Below, one piece after another: positions 46,986-55,917 of a stretch of 64,000 nt of DNA. Under the pieces are notes generated by a model. The model did not search any database and had not been told where the DNA came from. It saw nothing but the letters and a program-made list of their open reading frames with translations. The translations under genes and the position numbers were made by a program. This stretch comes from Catenovulum adriaticum (GTDB lineage: Bacteria; Pseudomonadota; Gammaproteobacteria; Enterobacterales; Alteromonadaceae), in assembly GCF_026725475.1 (NCBI RefSeq), contig NZ_CP109965.1, positions 2,170,001-2,234,000 of the forward strand, given 5' to 3'. Within the stretch, counting starts at the first letter, position 1, and each line of letters starts with the position of its first letter.

Positions 46986-47408
46986 ATGTCACAACATGAA
47001 GCGTTATTAGCAAAGCAACAATCTCAACTTGAGGGATTTACTCAACTGTTAAACGACGAGTTGGTGGCTTATAAACAGCGAAAGTCTGATGAAGTGTATA
47101 ATATTGCGGTAAATAAAAACGAACTACTTACACAAATTCAGCAAACTGACCAACAAATCTCGCAATTAGAAAACTTATCAGAGCTCAAAAAAGATGAGCA
47201 CTTTAACCAAGCGGTTGCGAAACTAGATGAATTGCTGGCTGACATTAAAACGCAAAGCGCAATTAACGAACGCGTTATCCGCACCAGTTTAAATAACGTG
47301 TTACGATTAAAGCAATCCATTTTAGCGCTCAAAAACTCTGATGCTATGACTTACGATAAACAAGGTCAGGCTCAAACACAAACTTTAGGTAAAGGCATCA
47401 AAGCCTAA
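46986..47408 (+). CDS. flgN: Flagellar export chaperone FlgN
   Basis: Cytoplasmic chaperone for FlgK and FlgL. A 140-residue helical, Gln-rich coiled-coil protein with the FlgN-like heptads LLTQIQQTDQQISQLENL and a C-terminal GKGIKA tail, typical of flagellar FlgN proteins in this group. Follows flgM by 36 bases. The family is weakly conserved, so the call rests partly on position. Confidence 0.85.
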   Translation: MSQHEALLAKQQSQLEGFTQLLNDELVAYKQRKSDEVYNIAVNKNELLTQIQQTDQQISQLENLSELKKDEHFNQAVAKLDELLADIKTQSAINERVIRTSLNNVLRLKQSILALKNSDAMTYDKQGQAQTQTLGKGIKA

Positions 47409-47621
47409 TCTGCTTCGCTAACTTGCTAAATCAACTTCAGCTAACTTTGACTTACCCAATCCTTTAACTCACGCCAATAGTCATTAAATTCTCCTCAAAA
47501 AATTGACTGGTTTTTATGTCATTTAAGGCAAGAATCTAAAAACAAAGCAACAACCAACACACATAAGCACACCTTCAATAGTTATAAACACAAAATAGGG
47601 CAGCCTAAATCAATCGACAAA

Positions 47622-47680
47622 AAACCTGTTAATTAAAAATGTTTAGCAAAGCGACTACAACATTTTTAATTAACAGGTTT
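47622..47680. repeat. Perfect 22-bp inverted repeat between flgN and flgO-like gene
   Basis: Arms 47622-47643 and 47659-47680 are exact reverse complements over 22 bases, around a 15-base loop. It lies in the 325-base gap between convergent genes, where a bidirectional terminator would be expected, but is longer than usual and AT-rich. The rest of 47409-47733 shows nothing else I can support. Confidence 0.85.
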
Positions 47681-47733
47681 CAGATTTATCCATTTTGCTT
47701 AGGAAAATGAGCTTAACAAACTCACGTAAACAT

Positions 47734-48441
47734 TTATTGATTCACTAGGCTAATTCCTGAGTTTTGCTTAGACGATATTAATTGTTCAGCAACCGCCGTT
47801 GGGATTACCCCTTGTGAAGAAGCCACAATGGCTCTACTTTCGACACCAATCACGCGTGCGTATATATCTATACCAGTATCTTTATAAGTAAAAGTCCCTG
47901 TCAATATGTATTCAATTGGATGGTTATGTTTCAATTCATCTATATCTCGACTGAGTGAAAAGTCACCTTGATCAGTCACTCTAATCGTTCCGGTTGCTTT
48001 ATAGTCAATTACCGACAAACCTAAGTTTTGCATATTGTGCTGAAAGCTTTCAGCTAGGTGCATACCCAACAAATTACTTTGTTCTAAATTTGAGTCAATG
48101 GGTACAAAGCTAGTCACTGCAATGGGTGTTTTGTCAGAAACATAACGCATATTTTTGATTAAACGCATCGACATAGCTTCAACATAATCACTAATGTCTA
48201 ATTGAGTATCTGAGCGTAAATGAGCTGTTTTTTTATTTAAATACGCATGCGGCGACCTAGCCCAATAGTTAGTATATTCAGCATCTTGATGTCCATTAAA
48301 TATTTCATCATTTAATTGAGCTTGCTTTTCCGCCGACTGGTTGGTATCAGCATTTTTTTGCTGCCACTTTGCAATTGAATGACAACCAGCTAACGTGAGT
48401 ACACTTGCGGTCGCTACTGCTAATAAGCTAAAAGATTTCAT
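47734..48441 (-). CDS. FlgO-family outer-membrane lipoprotein, second copy
   Basis: A 235-residue lipoprotein with lipobox TLAGC (C20). It aligns along its C-terminal half with the FlgO gene at 48917-49582: AVTSFVPID, LAESFQHNMQNLGLSVIDYKA and EYILTGTF correspond to VTRFVDQ, LEESFIYELQKRGYKVIDFK and KYVVSGTL. FlgO belongs to the outer-membrane disk around sheathed polar flagella. The start is the ATG at 48441 with a strong GGTGGGGG site; an upstream TTG is unlikely. It is the last gene of the flgO-flgP-flgO2 unit. Confidence 0.82.
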   Translation of the reverse strand: MKSFSLLAVATASVLTLAGCHSIAKWQQKNADTNQSAEKQAQLNDEIFNGHQDAEYTNYWARSPHAYLNKKTAHLRSDTQLDISDYVEAMSMRLIKNMRYVSDKTPIAVTSFVPIDSNLEQSNLLGMHLAESFQHNMQNLGLSVIDYKATGTIRVTDQGDFSLSRDIDELKHNHPIEYILTGTFTYKDTGIDIYARVIGVESRAIVASSQGVIPTAVAEQLISSKQNSGISLVNQ

Positions 48442-48462
48442 TATTCCCCCACCTAGTCTCAA

Positions 48463-48933
48463 CTAGTAGTACTTTGAATCGATAATTCGGGTTTGCCCAT
48501 TAGTAAAAGCCCTCACCCGATATAAATCACGCAAATTAAGTTCTAACTCAGTAACATACACATCGTCTAAAGGATATGATTTAATCAACCGAGCGCCTTT
48601 TATCACCCCTTGTACCGAGGCACGAATTTGTTCATCTCCCATCACCAAATCTCTAACACTCACCTTGCCACTTAATTGATAACCGTGTACTTTTTCAGAT
48701 AAATCTCGATAAGCATCTAATTTAGATACTTTGATCGCTTTAATCATTTTGACCGTTTTATCACTTCCGGTTTGGCTATTAATAGGAGCGTACCCTGTTG
48801 CGGTGACAATGTAGTCTTCTTCAGGTAACTGATACTCCCACTCATTATATTTATGTAGCTGTACTAAATCTGAGTTTGTTTGGCATGCGGTTAAAAACAA
48901 GCTAACTATGAATAATTTAAAAATAACTTTCAC
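48463..48933 (-). CDS. flgP: Flagellar outer-membrane lipoprotein FlgP
   Basis: A 156-residue LPP20-like lipoprotein needed for stable motility in Vibrio and Campylobacter. The signal peptide ends FLTAC (C17), and the mature part has ATGYAPINSQTG and AIKVSKLDAYRDLSEKVHGYQL. Translation probably starts at a GTG (48933) with an ideal GGAGG site 5 bases upstream; the frame also extends to a TTG at 48945. It overlaps the upstream flgO by 17 bases, indicating coupling. Confidence 0.88.
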   Translation of the reverse strand: MKVIFKLFIVSLFLTACQTNSDLVQLHKYNEWEYQLPEEDYIVTATGYAPINSQTGSDKTVKMIKAIKVSKLDAYRDLSEKVHGYQLSGKVSVRDLVMGDEQIRASVQGVIKGARLIKSYPLDDVYVTELELNLRDLYRVRAFTNGQTRIIDSKYY

Positions 48934-49582
48934 GATCGCCTCCAATAACCCGGTTATTCTCGCCTTTGTGCATTAAAATACCATTACGAGTTGTCACTTT
49001 TTCATCTGACCAAAATACGTTATTAGGAACAAACCCCTGAGCTGTTGCCAATACGACTCCATCTTTCATATTCATCATTCTAATATTAACTACGGCGCCA
49101 TTTTGATGAGGCGTTAACGTGCCCGATACAACATATTTAGCATCCACTTTCGATTTTAAATCGGCTAAATCTCGGCTCCATATATAATCGCCTTCAGGCT
49201 GGACTAAAACTGAATCTCTGAGCTTAAAATCAATCACTTTATAGCCACGCTTTTGTAACTCGTATATAAAGCTTTCTTCTAATTGCCCGCCTAAATCCGC
49301 TAAAGGCGACGATTTATCCGTTACATGAGTTCGGCTTTGTTGATCAACAAAACGAGTCACTAACATATTGCCGTTTAAATTGTGCTGAGCCAAAGGTTGC
49401 AACAATTCATCCGCTAGCATAAAACTGTAAGCTTTGACCGATAATTGGCTCATGTTAGATGTATCAGCAGGCACTTTTACAGCTTCCGGTGTATCTGGCA
49501 CTAAATAACTATTAACAGTTTGTGTTGAACACCCCAGCATAAATAAGCTAAATACACTGGCAAATTTAGCAATTTTTGGCAT
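48917..49582 (-). CDS. flgO: Flagellar outer-membrane lipoprotein FlgO
   Basis: A 221-residue FlgO-family lipoprotein with lipobox FMLGC (C18). The FlgO domain (about 70-190) includes GGQLEESFIYELQKRGYKVIDFKLRD in its centre. It is first in the flgO-flgP-flgO2 unit and divergent from flgT, as in vibrios. A sigma-54 site lies about 45 bases upstream. Its 3' end overlaps flgP. Confidence 0.85.
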   Translation of the reverse strand: MPKIAKFASVFSLFMLGCSTQTVNSYLVPDTPEAVKVPADTSNMSQLSVKAYSFMLADELLQPLAQHNLNGNMLVTRFVDQQSRTHVTDKSSPLADLGGQLEESFIYELQKRGYKVIDFKLRDSVLVQPEGDYIWSRDLADLKSKVDAKYVVSGTLTPHQNGAVVNIRMMNMKDGVVLATAQGFVPNNVFWSDEKVTTRNGILMHKGENNRVIGGDRESYF

Positions 49583-49626
49583 TTAACTGGCCTTAAAATA
49601 ATTAAATTTTGATTTATTGGTGACTA

Positions 49627-49644
49627 ATGCAAAAATAGTTCCAA
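49627..49644 (-). promoter_or_regulatory. Sigma-54 promoter of flgO-flgP
   Basis: On the minus strand TTGGAACTATTTTTGCAT has GG-N10-GC and the typical TTTGCA. The predicted leader is about 35 bases to the flgO start. Confidence 0.72.
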
Positions 49645-49747
49645 TTATATTTTGACGTCATTTTAATCAACGAGTAAAACCAAAAAATATCAAAATAGAC
49701 AGATGCTCGCTATACTTAAGCTTTAATAAACAAGCAAAAATAATGTC

Positions 49748-49764
49748 TTGGCATAAAATTCGCT
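49748..49764 (+). promoter_or_regulatory. Sigma-54-like promoter of flgT
   Basis: TTGGCATAAAATTCGCT has GG (49750-49751) and GC (49762-49763) 10 bases apart. The -12 part (TTCGCT) departs from TTGC. It is divergent from the flgO site, 104 bases away. Confidence 0.6.
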
Positions 49765-49863
49765 TTAGTCGTTTAATAAACGCCAATTTGGCTAAAATTA
49801 AATAAAAAGTGCTATTTTTTTGACGCACTTTAAATTTAATCAACTGATTGATATGTGAGCATT

Positions 49864-51060
49864 ATGAGCCTGATTTTAAAAAAGCATTGTCTTAGGTATT
49901 GTTTATTAACTATTTTATTGTCTGGGATGGCACCTTCTGCTTTTTCAGCTTGGTATCAAACAACTGGCGTCGCGAAAGTTTATCAAGGCAATACAACCCA
50001 AGCTCGTAAAAAAGCAATTGATGAAGCCATTAAAGAAGCGCTACTTTTTTCAGGCGCATCAATATCAAGTACCCAGCAAGTTCGAAATGGTTTACTCACC
50101 CAAGACCTCTTTATGGTGCGCAGCAGCGGTGTGGTTAACGATATTGAAATTATTAACGAAAAAGTGTCTAACACTCGGGTAGAAGTGTCGATTCGCGCCG
50201 ATGTATTTGCCGAAGACAGGCAATGTTTTACCGCTGATTACCGCAAATCAATTGCCGTTATTCCTTTTATTGTTAGTCATCAAGAACAAGCTCAAATTGG
50301 TGAGATTTATCCACTAGCCAGCAAAGTCAGTGAAAAAATTTATCAAGGTTTACAAACTCAATCTCTTCACTTAGACGCCAGAGATTATTACCCTTCACCA
50401 ATTCAATTAAGCGATGCTCAACAAACTATGAGCAGCCAATTAGATAAAGCTATGCTTGCGGCAATCGCACGACGTAGCGATGTGCAATATATTTTAGCAG
50501 GTCGATTAACAGATCTCTCTATTCAGTATAACGACAATCGGTTAACTAACTGGTTAACGGGTGAACAAGCGCACCGCTATTTTGATATGCAAATAGAGTT
50601 GTTTAACGCATATAACGGTGAACTTGTGCAAACATTTAATTACCAAACTGACGCGCACTGGCCCTTTGATATAAAAAAACGAGTTAATATAAATAGCCGC
50701 CTTTTTTGGCAAAGCGATTATGGCTTAGCCGTAAATAATCAAATAGATAAAAGTTTGAACGAATTAGAAGCGTTAATGCAGTGTACCGCAGCTAAAGGGC
50801 AAATTATTGAAGTAGCAGACAGTCAAATTCGATTTAATTTAGGCAGTAAAAATAAAATAAATGTGGGGGATCGTTTTAAAATTCTTCATCAAGCAAGCTT
50901 CACAGACAAGCAAGGCATTGTCCGCCCAAATTATATTATCAGCCACTACCAGGTTGAAGTCACTCAAGTTTACCCCCACTCTGCGGTAGCTCAAACCACA
51001 AACAATAATATGCTAGCCAATATTCAAATAGGCGACATGGTCAGTTCAAAATTATTTTAA
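49864..51060 (+). CDS. flgT: Flagellar H-ring assembly protein FlgT
   Basis: A 398-residue exported protein matching Vibrio FlgT, which builds the H-ring around the basal body. The signal peptide ends PSAFSA; the N-terminal domain has TGVAKVYQGNTTQARKKAID and EALLFSGASI; the middle domain has SIAVIPFIV; the C-terminal domain has FRFNLGSKNKINVGDRFKIL-like wording. A GTG at 49855 is an alternative start; the ATG at 49864 has a weak GAG site. Its stop overlaps the convergent DUF454 gene by 9 bases. Confidence 0.9.
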   Translation: MSLILKKHCLRYCLLTILLSGMAPSAFSAWYQTTGVAKVYQGNTTQARKKAIDEAIKEALLFSGASISSTQQVRNGLLTQDLFMVRSSGVVNDIEIINEKVSNTRVEVSIRADVFAEDRQCFTADYRKSIAVIPFIVSHQEQAQIGEIYPLASKVSEKIYQGLQTQSLHLDARDYYPSPIQLSDAQQTMSSQLDKAMLAAIARRSDVQYILAGRLTDLSIQYNDNRLTNWLTGEQAHRYFDMQIELFNAYNGELVQTFNYQTDAHWPFDIKKRVNINSRLFWQSDYGLAVNNQIDKSLNELEALMQCTAAKGQIIEVADSQIRFNLGSKNKINVGDRFKILHQASFTDKQGIVRPNYIISHYQVEVTQVYPHSAVAQTTNNNMLANIQIGDMVSSKLF

Positions 51061-51417
51061 AGTCGGCGGCTCAGGTAAGCGCCATAAATAACAACTGACA
51101 GCCACAGCAGTTAACAACAAAGTTAAGGTCAGCCAAAGCTGGCCCACTAAATAGGCTGAAAAACTCATACTCAACCACATGAGTAAAATCGCTCTTACTT
51201 TTATTTTGCGACTAATACCTTTATATTTTTGGTAATTGGTAATCATTTCGCCAAAATACGCTTGGTTAAGCAGCCATTGATAAAACCGAGGGGACGATTT
51301 AGCAAAACAAGCACCTGCTAATAAAATAAAAGGCGTTGTTGGTAGTACAGGTAAAACCACGCCTAACGCGCCTAATACAATGGCGCTCCAGCCAATAAAT
51401 ATAAGTAGATAACGCAT
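51052..51417 (-). CDS. YbaN-type inner-membrane protein (DUF454)
   Basis: A 121-residue protein with about three membrane segments and the family block GWSAIVLGALGVVLPVLPTTPF, LLAGACFAKSSPRFYQWLL in order. Function unknown. The frame extends upstream to 51468, but the E. coli YbaN start (MQRIILIIIGW) aligns with the ATG at 51417. It lies just after lptG on the same strand. Confidence 0.88.
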   Translation of the reverse strand: MRYLLIFIGWSAIVLGALGVVLPVLPTTPFILLAGACFAKSSPRFYQWLLNQAYFGEMITNYQKYKGISRKIKVRAILLMWLSMSFSAYLVGQLWLTLTLLLTAVAVSCYLWRLPEPPTLK

Positions 51418-51439
51418 TATATTTGCACACATTTTATAG

Positions 51440-52504
51440 CTAACGCTTTTTAAGTAAATGCAGTGCAACCAAAGTAAAAATCAGGCTTGGCATTAACGCA
51501 CCGATAATAGGTGAAATATTAAATACCAATACAATGGGCCCAAAAATTCGATTGGCAATAAAAAAACCAAAACCTGTCATCACACCCATTAAAATCCTCG
51601 CGCCCATTGAAGTACTACGCAGAGGCCCAAAAATAAAAGACAAAGCCATTAACATCATCACGGCAACTGTTATAGGCTGTAAAATTTTACGCCAAAAAGC
51701 GAGTTGATAACGGCTAGCATCTTGCTCATTATTATCTAAATAATCCAAATAATTAGATAATTCTGCAAGCGATAATGACTCTGGCGTGGTTGATACCACA
51801 GCTAATTTATCAGGTGTAATATTAGACTGCCAAGTCGCCTCTGCTTCTGTATTGCGACTAATTGACTGCGAACCAATTTGAGTGTGTGATATTTGACTTA
51901 ACGTCCAGTCACTACCTTTAAACTCAGCAGATTCTGCATGTGTCACCTGTGTTAGTTCAAGTTCATCTGAAAAATCATAGATGGTGATGTCTTTTAGGTG
52001 CGAAATATCTTTACTGTCACCGACATAAACAAATTTAGCGCCATCTTTTAACCAGACAGACTGTGCTGAAACTTCAGCTTTGTCACCATAAATGGCGGTA
52101 TCTTTTAACTTATCAGCTGCTTGCTCCATTTTAGGTGCTAAAAACTCTCCAATAACGAGCACAATAACAACCATAATGGTGGTCGTTTTCATCACTGATT
52201 TAATAATATCTAGCTTAGACAAACCGGCAGCTTGCATTACAATGAGTTCACTATTACTCGCCAGTGCACCTAGCCCTAATAACCCGCCCAATAAAGCGGC
52301 CATTGGAAAAAAGATCTCTAAATCGCGAGCAATTGATAAGCCGACAAACATAGCCGCATCAGACATCACATAAGTTCCACGACCAATTAATCTCAGTTGT
52401 TCAACAAATTTAATTAAACCGCTTAATGCTGTTAATACCAATAAAGTAAAAAACGTACCTGAAACAATGGCGCGCCCAATATACCAATCTAAAATTTTAA
52501 TCAT
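51440..52504 (-). CDS. lptG: LPS export permease LptG
   Basis: Inner-membrane permease of the LptB2FGC complex that extracts lipopolysaccharide. A 354-residue protein with six predicted membrane helices, three at each end, and a periplasmic beta-jellyroll between (about 130-265). It starts MIKILDWYIGRAIVSGTFFT and has GLLGLGALASNSELIVMQAAGLS. Its ATGA overlaps the lptF stop. Confidence 0.95.
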   Translation of the reverse strand: MIKILDWYIGRAIVSGTFFTLLVLTALSGLIKFVEQLRLIGRGTYVMSDAAMFVGLSIARDLEIFFPMAALLGGLLGLGALASNSELIVMQAAGLSKLDIIKSVMKTTTIMVVIVLVIGEFLAPKMEQAADKLKDTAIYGDKAEVSAQSVWLKDGAKFVYVGDSKDISHLKDITIYDFSDELELTQVTHAESAEFKGSDWTLSQISHTQIGSQSISRNTEAEATWQSNITPDKLAVVSTTPESLSLAELSNYLDYLDNNEQDASRYQLAFWRKILQPITVAVMMLMALSFIFGPLRSTSMGARILMGVMTGFGFFIANRIFGPIVLVFNISPIIGALMPSLIFTLVALHLLKKR

Positions 52505-53613
52505 GCGCGCTTCCTACGTATAAATTTGGCAATAAATTGACGACCTAATGTACGCTCTGTTGTAAATAAATACAGCCCATAAGCCAAAGCACCGGCATGA
52601 ATCCACCAAAGCCCTAGCGGTGGTGGAATTTTGCCGTCTTCCAGTGCTGATCGCCCTGCCATCAAGAGTAAGAAGTAACACAAATAAATCGCAAAAGCAG
52701 GCACGAGCTTAGCGTATTTACCTTGCCTAGGTTTCACTCGGGCTAAAGGCACTGCAATTAACGCAACGATAATAACACTAATGGGTAAAGAGATGCGCCA
52801 TTGCCACTCTGCAATTGCCGCATTGCCGGGAATAGTTAATAATTCAGGTGTAGGCACGGCTAACAACTTAAGTCTTTTTTCTTCAATGGTTTGCTCTTTG
52901 ATGATCATCTTGTAGTCAACAAAGTCTGTAATCTGATAATCGAGCTGATGCGAATTGCCTTGATAGGCTGTGCCTTCAGACAAAATTAAACGTTCAGCGC
53001 CTTGGTTAAATGATTCTGTATAACCGCTTTTAGCATACAACACATAAAAATCGTTTTCGCTTTCATTATTTGCTGTAAGCTGCGCAACAAATACCTTACT
53101 TAACTGACCGCTATTTTTTTCATTTTCATGAACAAATATTACCGCTTTTTTATTACTTGATTGCTCAAATTGTCCCGCGACGATAGAGGATAGACCAACA
53201 TTGGCTTTAATCTCTTGGCGCAGTACTTCCCTTTCTTCAAATGCGCTCGGCGTCCACCACAAAGAAAATAACCCAGCAATAATGGCAATAATCAGCGCTA
53301 ACACCAAAGTAACTCGGCTGACATACCACTCGCTAACACCACAGGCTTTTAATACAGTCATTTCACTATCGGCATACATTTGCCCGTGCGCTAAAAATAT
53401 ACCAATAAATAAACTCAGCGGTAAAATCAAACCAGCAAGGGAGGGCATATATAACATCAACATATTAGCGACCAGCTCGGTGGGTAACTTCCCGTCGACG
53501 GCATCATCTAATACCCGCATTAAGGTTTGTGAGGTAAAAATCGTCATTAACACAGCAAATACGGCAAACTGAGCTTTAAAGGTTTCTACCAGTAGATATC
53601 GAAAAATTATCAA
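52501..53613 (-). CDS. lptF: LPS export permease LptF
   Basis: Partner of LptG. About 370 residues with two triple-helix membrane halves and a central periplasmic domain; motifs LPLSLFIGIFLAHGQMYADSEM and TVLKACGVSEWYVSRV. No ATG is available near the N-terminus. The frame opens at a TTG (53646), but E. coli LptF (MIIIRYLVRET) aligns with the TTG at 53613 (LIIFRYLLVET), which has an ACGGA site upstream, so I chose that. Divergent from pepA, as is widely conserved. Confidence 0.92.
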   Translation of the reverse strand: MIIFRYLLVETFKAQFAVFAVLMTIFTSQTLMRVLDDAVDGKLPTELVANMLMLYMPSLAGLILPLSLFIGIFLAHGQMYADSEMTVLKACGVSEWYVSRVTLVLALIIAIIAGLFSLWWTPSAFEEREVLRQEIKANVGLSSIVAGQFEQSSNKKAVIFVHENEKNSGQLSKVFVAQLTANNESENDFYVLYAKSGYTESFNQGAERLILSEGTAYQGNSHQLDYQITDFVDYKMIIKEQTIEEKRLKLLAVPTPELLTIPGNAAIAEWQWRISLPISVIIVALIAVPLARVKPRQGKYAKLVPAFAIYLCYFLLLMAGRSALEDGKIPPPLGLWWIHAGALAYGLYLFTTERTLGRQFIAKFIRRKRA

Positions 53614-53949
53614 ATTAAAGTCCGTTAATTTTGTATTTTGCTGCAATCAAGCAAAATATTAAGTAAACTCGTTATTTTCATAACTAAATACGGTTAATCT
53701 AAGCCAAATTAAGCAGATTTTGAGTTAAAATATATCAATATACAAATTGTAACTGATATCGTTAATTTTATTCAGCCTTAATTTGCAAAAATTCACGAAA
53801 TAAACGCGAATCTAAACGGCTTAATAACAGATAACCAGATTATTTTTAATCTATTTTAGGGTAATATTACTCTATTTAGTTTCAGTCGTATTTTTCTAAA
53901 ACAGTGATAAATTGCCCTGTTTTGCATACAAACAGCATTAGGAGTCAAC
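53614..53949. promoter_or_regulatory. lptF/pepA divergent intergenic region
   Basis: 336 bases, AT-rich, between divergent essential genes. pepA has a clear TAGGAG ribosome site at its end. I see no strong repeat or recognisable operator; promoters for both directions must lie here. Confidence 0.4.
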
Positions 53950-55455
53950 ATGGAATTTAGCGTTAAAAGCGGTAGCGCAGAAAAACAACGCAGTGCCTGC
54001 ATTGTTGTAGGGGTATTTGAACCTCGCAGGTTAACCTCAGTTGCCGAGCAGCTGGATAAAATTAGCGACGGCTACATTAGCAATTTATTGCGCCGTGGTG
54101 ATTTAGAAGGAAAAGCAGGGCAAATGCTACTGCTACACCATGTGCCTAATGTGTTAAGTGAACGTATTTTGTTGGTTGGTTGTGGTAAAGAACGAGAATT
54201 AGATGAGCGCCAGTACCGACAAATTATTGCTAAAACAATTAATACGCTAAATGAAACTGGTTCAATGGAGGCTGTCTGCTTTTTACCTGAAATGCATGTA
54301 AAAGGTCGCGATACCTACTGGAAAGTTAGAATGGCAGTTGAAGCAACGCAAGATTGCTTATACACCTTTAATCAACTCAAAAGTAAAAAAGAAGAGCCTC
54401 GCCGTCCATTACGTAAAATTGTATTTAATGTCCCTACTCGCCGCGAATTGGCAATTGGCGAAAAGGCGGTTGAGCATAGTTTAGCGATTTCCGTCGGCCA
54501 AAAAGTTTGCCGAGATGTAGCTAATTTACCACCGAATATTTGTAACCCTGAATACTTAGGCGAACGAGCCACTAACCTCGATAAAGAATACGATAAAATT
54601 TCGACCTATCTCGTAAAAGAAAAAGAAATGGAAGAGCTAGGTATGGGATCATATCTGGCTGTTGGCCGTGGTAGCGAAAACGAATCTGTGATGTCTGTTA
54701 TCCAATACCAAGGGGCTGATAAAGATGTAGCGCCTATTGTATTAGTGGGTAAAGGCTTAACGTTTGATGCTGGCGGTATTTCATTAAAACCGGGCCAAGG
54801 CATGGATGAAATGAAATACGATATGGGCGGTGCTGCTGGTGTTTTAGGAACGATGCACGCCTTAGCTGAGTTAGATTTACCAATAAATGTAGTCGCTATC
54901 TTAGCGGGCTGTGAAAACATGCCTGATGGCCGAGCTTATCGACCAGGCGATATTTTAACAACTATGTCTGGCTTAACGGTTGAAGTACTCAATACGGATG
55001 CAGAAGGCCGATTGGTGCTATGCGATGCGCTGACTTATGTTGAACGTTTTAATCCAGATGTTGTCATTGACTGTGCCACATTAACAGGCGCTTGTGTGAT
55101 TGCCTTAGGCCATCAAGCCACAGGTTTAATGAGTAATCATAATCCATTGGCTCATGATTTGGTCAGTGCATCCGAGCAATCGGGTGATAGAGCATGGCGC
55201 TTACCTTTATGGGATGAATATCAAGAACAAATTGAAAGCCCATTTGCAGATTTAGCCAATATTGGCGGCCGACCAGCTGGTAGTATTACCGCTGCGTGTT
55301 TCTTATCACGATTTACTAAAAAATATAGCTGGGCTCATTTAGATATTGCAGGTACAGCTTGGAATAGCGGTAAAAATAAAGGTTCAACAGGTCGACCTGT
55401 CCCTTTGTTAACTCAATACCTTATTAACAGAGCGTCTAACCAAGTTTCAGACTAA
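53950..55455 (+). CDS. pepA: Cytosol aminopeptidase PepA
   Basis: M17 leucyl aminopeptidase with two metal ions; in E. coli it also binds DNA at cer sites. The 501-residue protein has [33 protein letters not shown] and the family signature [10 protein letters not shown]; the N-terminal regulatory domain is complete. First gene of pepA-holC-valS, with stop and start overlapping (TAATG). Confidence 0.97.
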   Translation: MEFSVKSGSAEKQRSACIVVGVFEPRRLTSVAEQLDKISDGYISNLLRRGDLEGKAGQMLLLHHVPNVLSERILLVGCGKERELDERQYRQIIAKTINTLNETGSMEAVCFLPEMHVKGRDTYWKVRMAVEATQDCLYTFNQLKSKKEEPRRPLRKIVFNVPTRRELAIGEKAVEHSLAISVGQKVCRDVANLPPNICNPEYLGERATNLDKEYDKISTYLVKEKEMEELGMGSYLAVGRGSENESVMSVIQYQGADKDVAPIVLVGKGLTFDAGGISLKPGQGMDEMKYDMGGAAGVLGTMHALAELDLPINVVAILAGCENMPDGRAYRPGDILTTMSGLTVEVLNTDAEGRLVLCDALTYVERFNPDVVIDCATLTGACVIALGHQATGLMSNHNPLAHDLVSASEQSGDRAWRLPLWDEYQEQIESPFADLANIGGRPAGSITAACFLSRFTKKYSWAHLDIAGTAWNSGKNKGSTGRPVPLLTQYLINRASNQVSD

Positions 55456-55898
55456 TGAGCCAGGTTACCTTTTATATACTAGCAGAGAACACAGCAGGCT
55501 CATCTGAGGCTGCTGTGTCTCAATTTGCTTGTCAATTAATTGCCAAGCTTTATAGAGATAAACACAAGGTTTTTGTATTCACCGATACTCAAGCCCAAGC
55601 AGAACAAATTGATGAAATATTATGGCAATTTGATGCCAAACAATTTGTTGCGCACAATTTACAAGGCGAAGGTCCTAGTTACGGTTCGCCTGTTGAAATA
55701 GGCTGGCAAGCGCCAACAAACAGACGCAGCGTATTGGTTAATTTGAGCCAGCAAGTGCCCGACTTTAGTCAACAATTTCAACAAATATTTGATTTTGTGC
55801 CCGCCGCTGAACAACCAAAGCAACAAGCCAGAGAAAGATATAAAACCTTTAGAGTTGCAGGACATGTCTTAAGCACCAGTCCAGCAGAAATCGCATAA
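55455..55898 (+). CDS. holC: DNA polymerase III chi subunit HolC
   Basis: Clamp-loader accessory subunit that links polymerase III to single-stranded DNA-binding protein. The 147-residue length is the same as E. coli. Typical blocks are [27 protein letters not shown] and [14 protein letters not shown]. It starts within the pepA stop. Confidence 0.93.
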   Translation: MSQVTFYILAENTAGSSEAAVSQFACQLIAKLYRDKHKVFVFTDTQAQAEQIDEILWQFDAKQFVAHNLQGEGPSYGSPVEIGWQAPTNRRSVLVNLSQQVPDFSQQFQQIFDFVPAAEQPKQQARERYKTFRVAGHVLSTSPAEIA

Positions 55899-55917
55899 TG
55901 TAGAGTACAGAGTATTT

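Noticed and set aside
47622..47680. Integron attC site
   Set aside because: No core-site motifs at the ends, no integrase or cassette-like genes, and the stem is perfect rather than bulged.
49781..49810. Second sigma-54 site before flgT
   Set aside because: TTTGGCTAAAATTAAAT has GG but no GC at the required 10-base distance.
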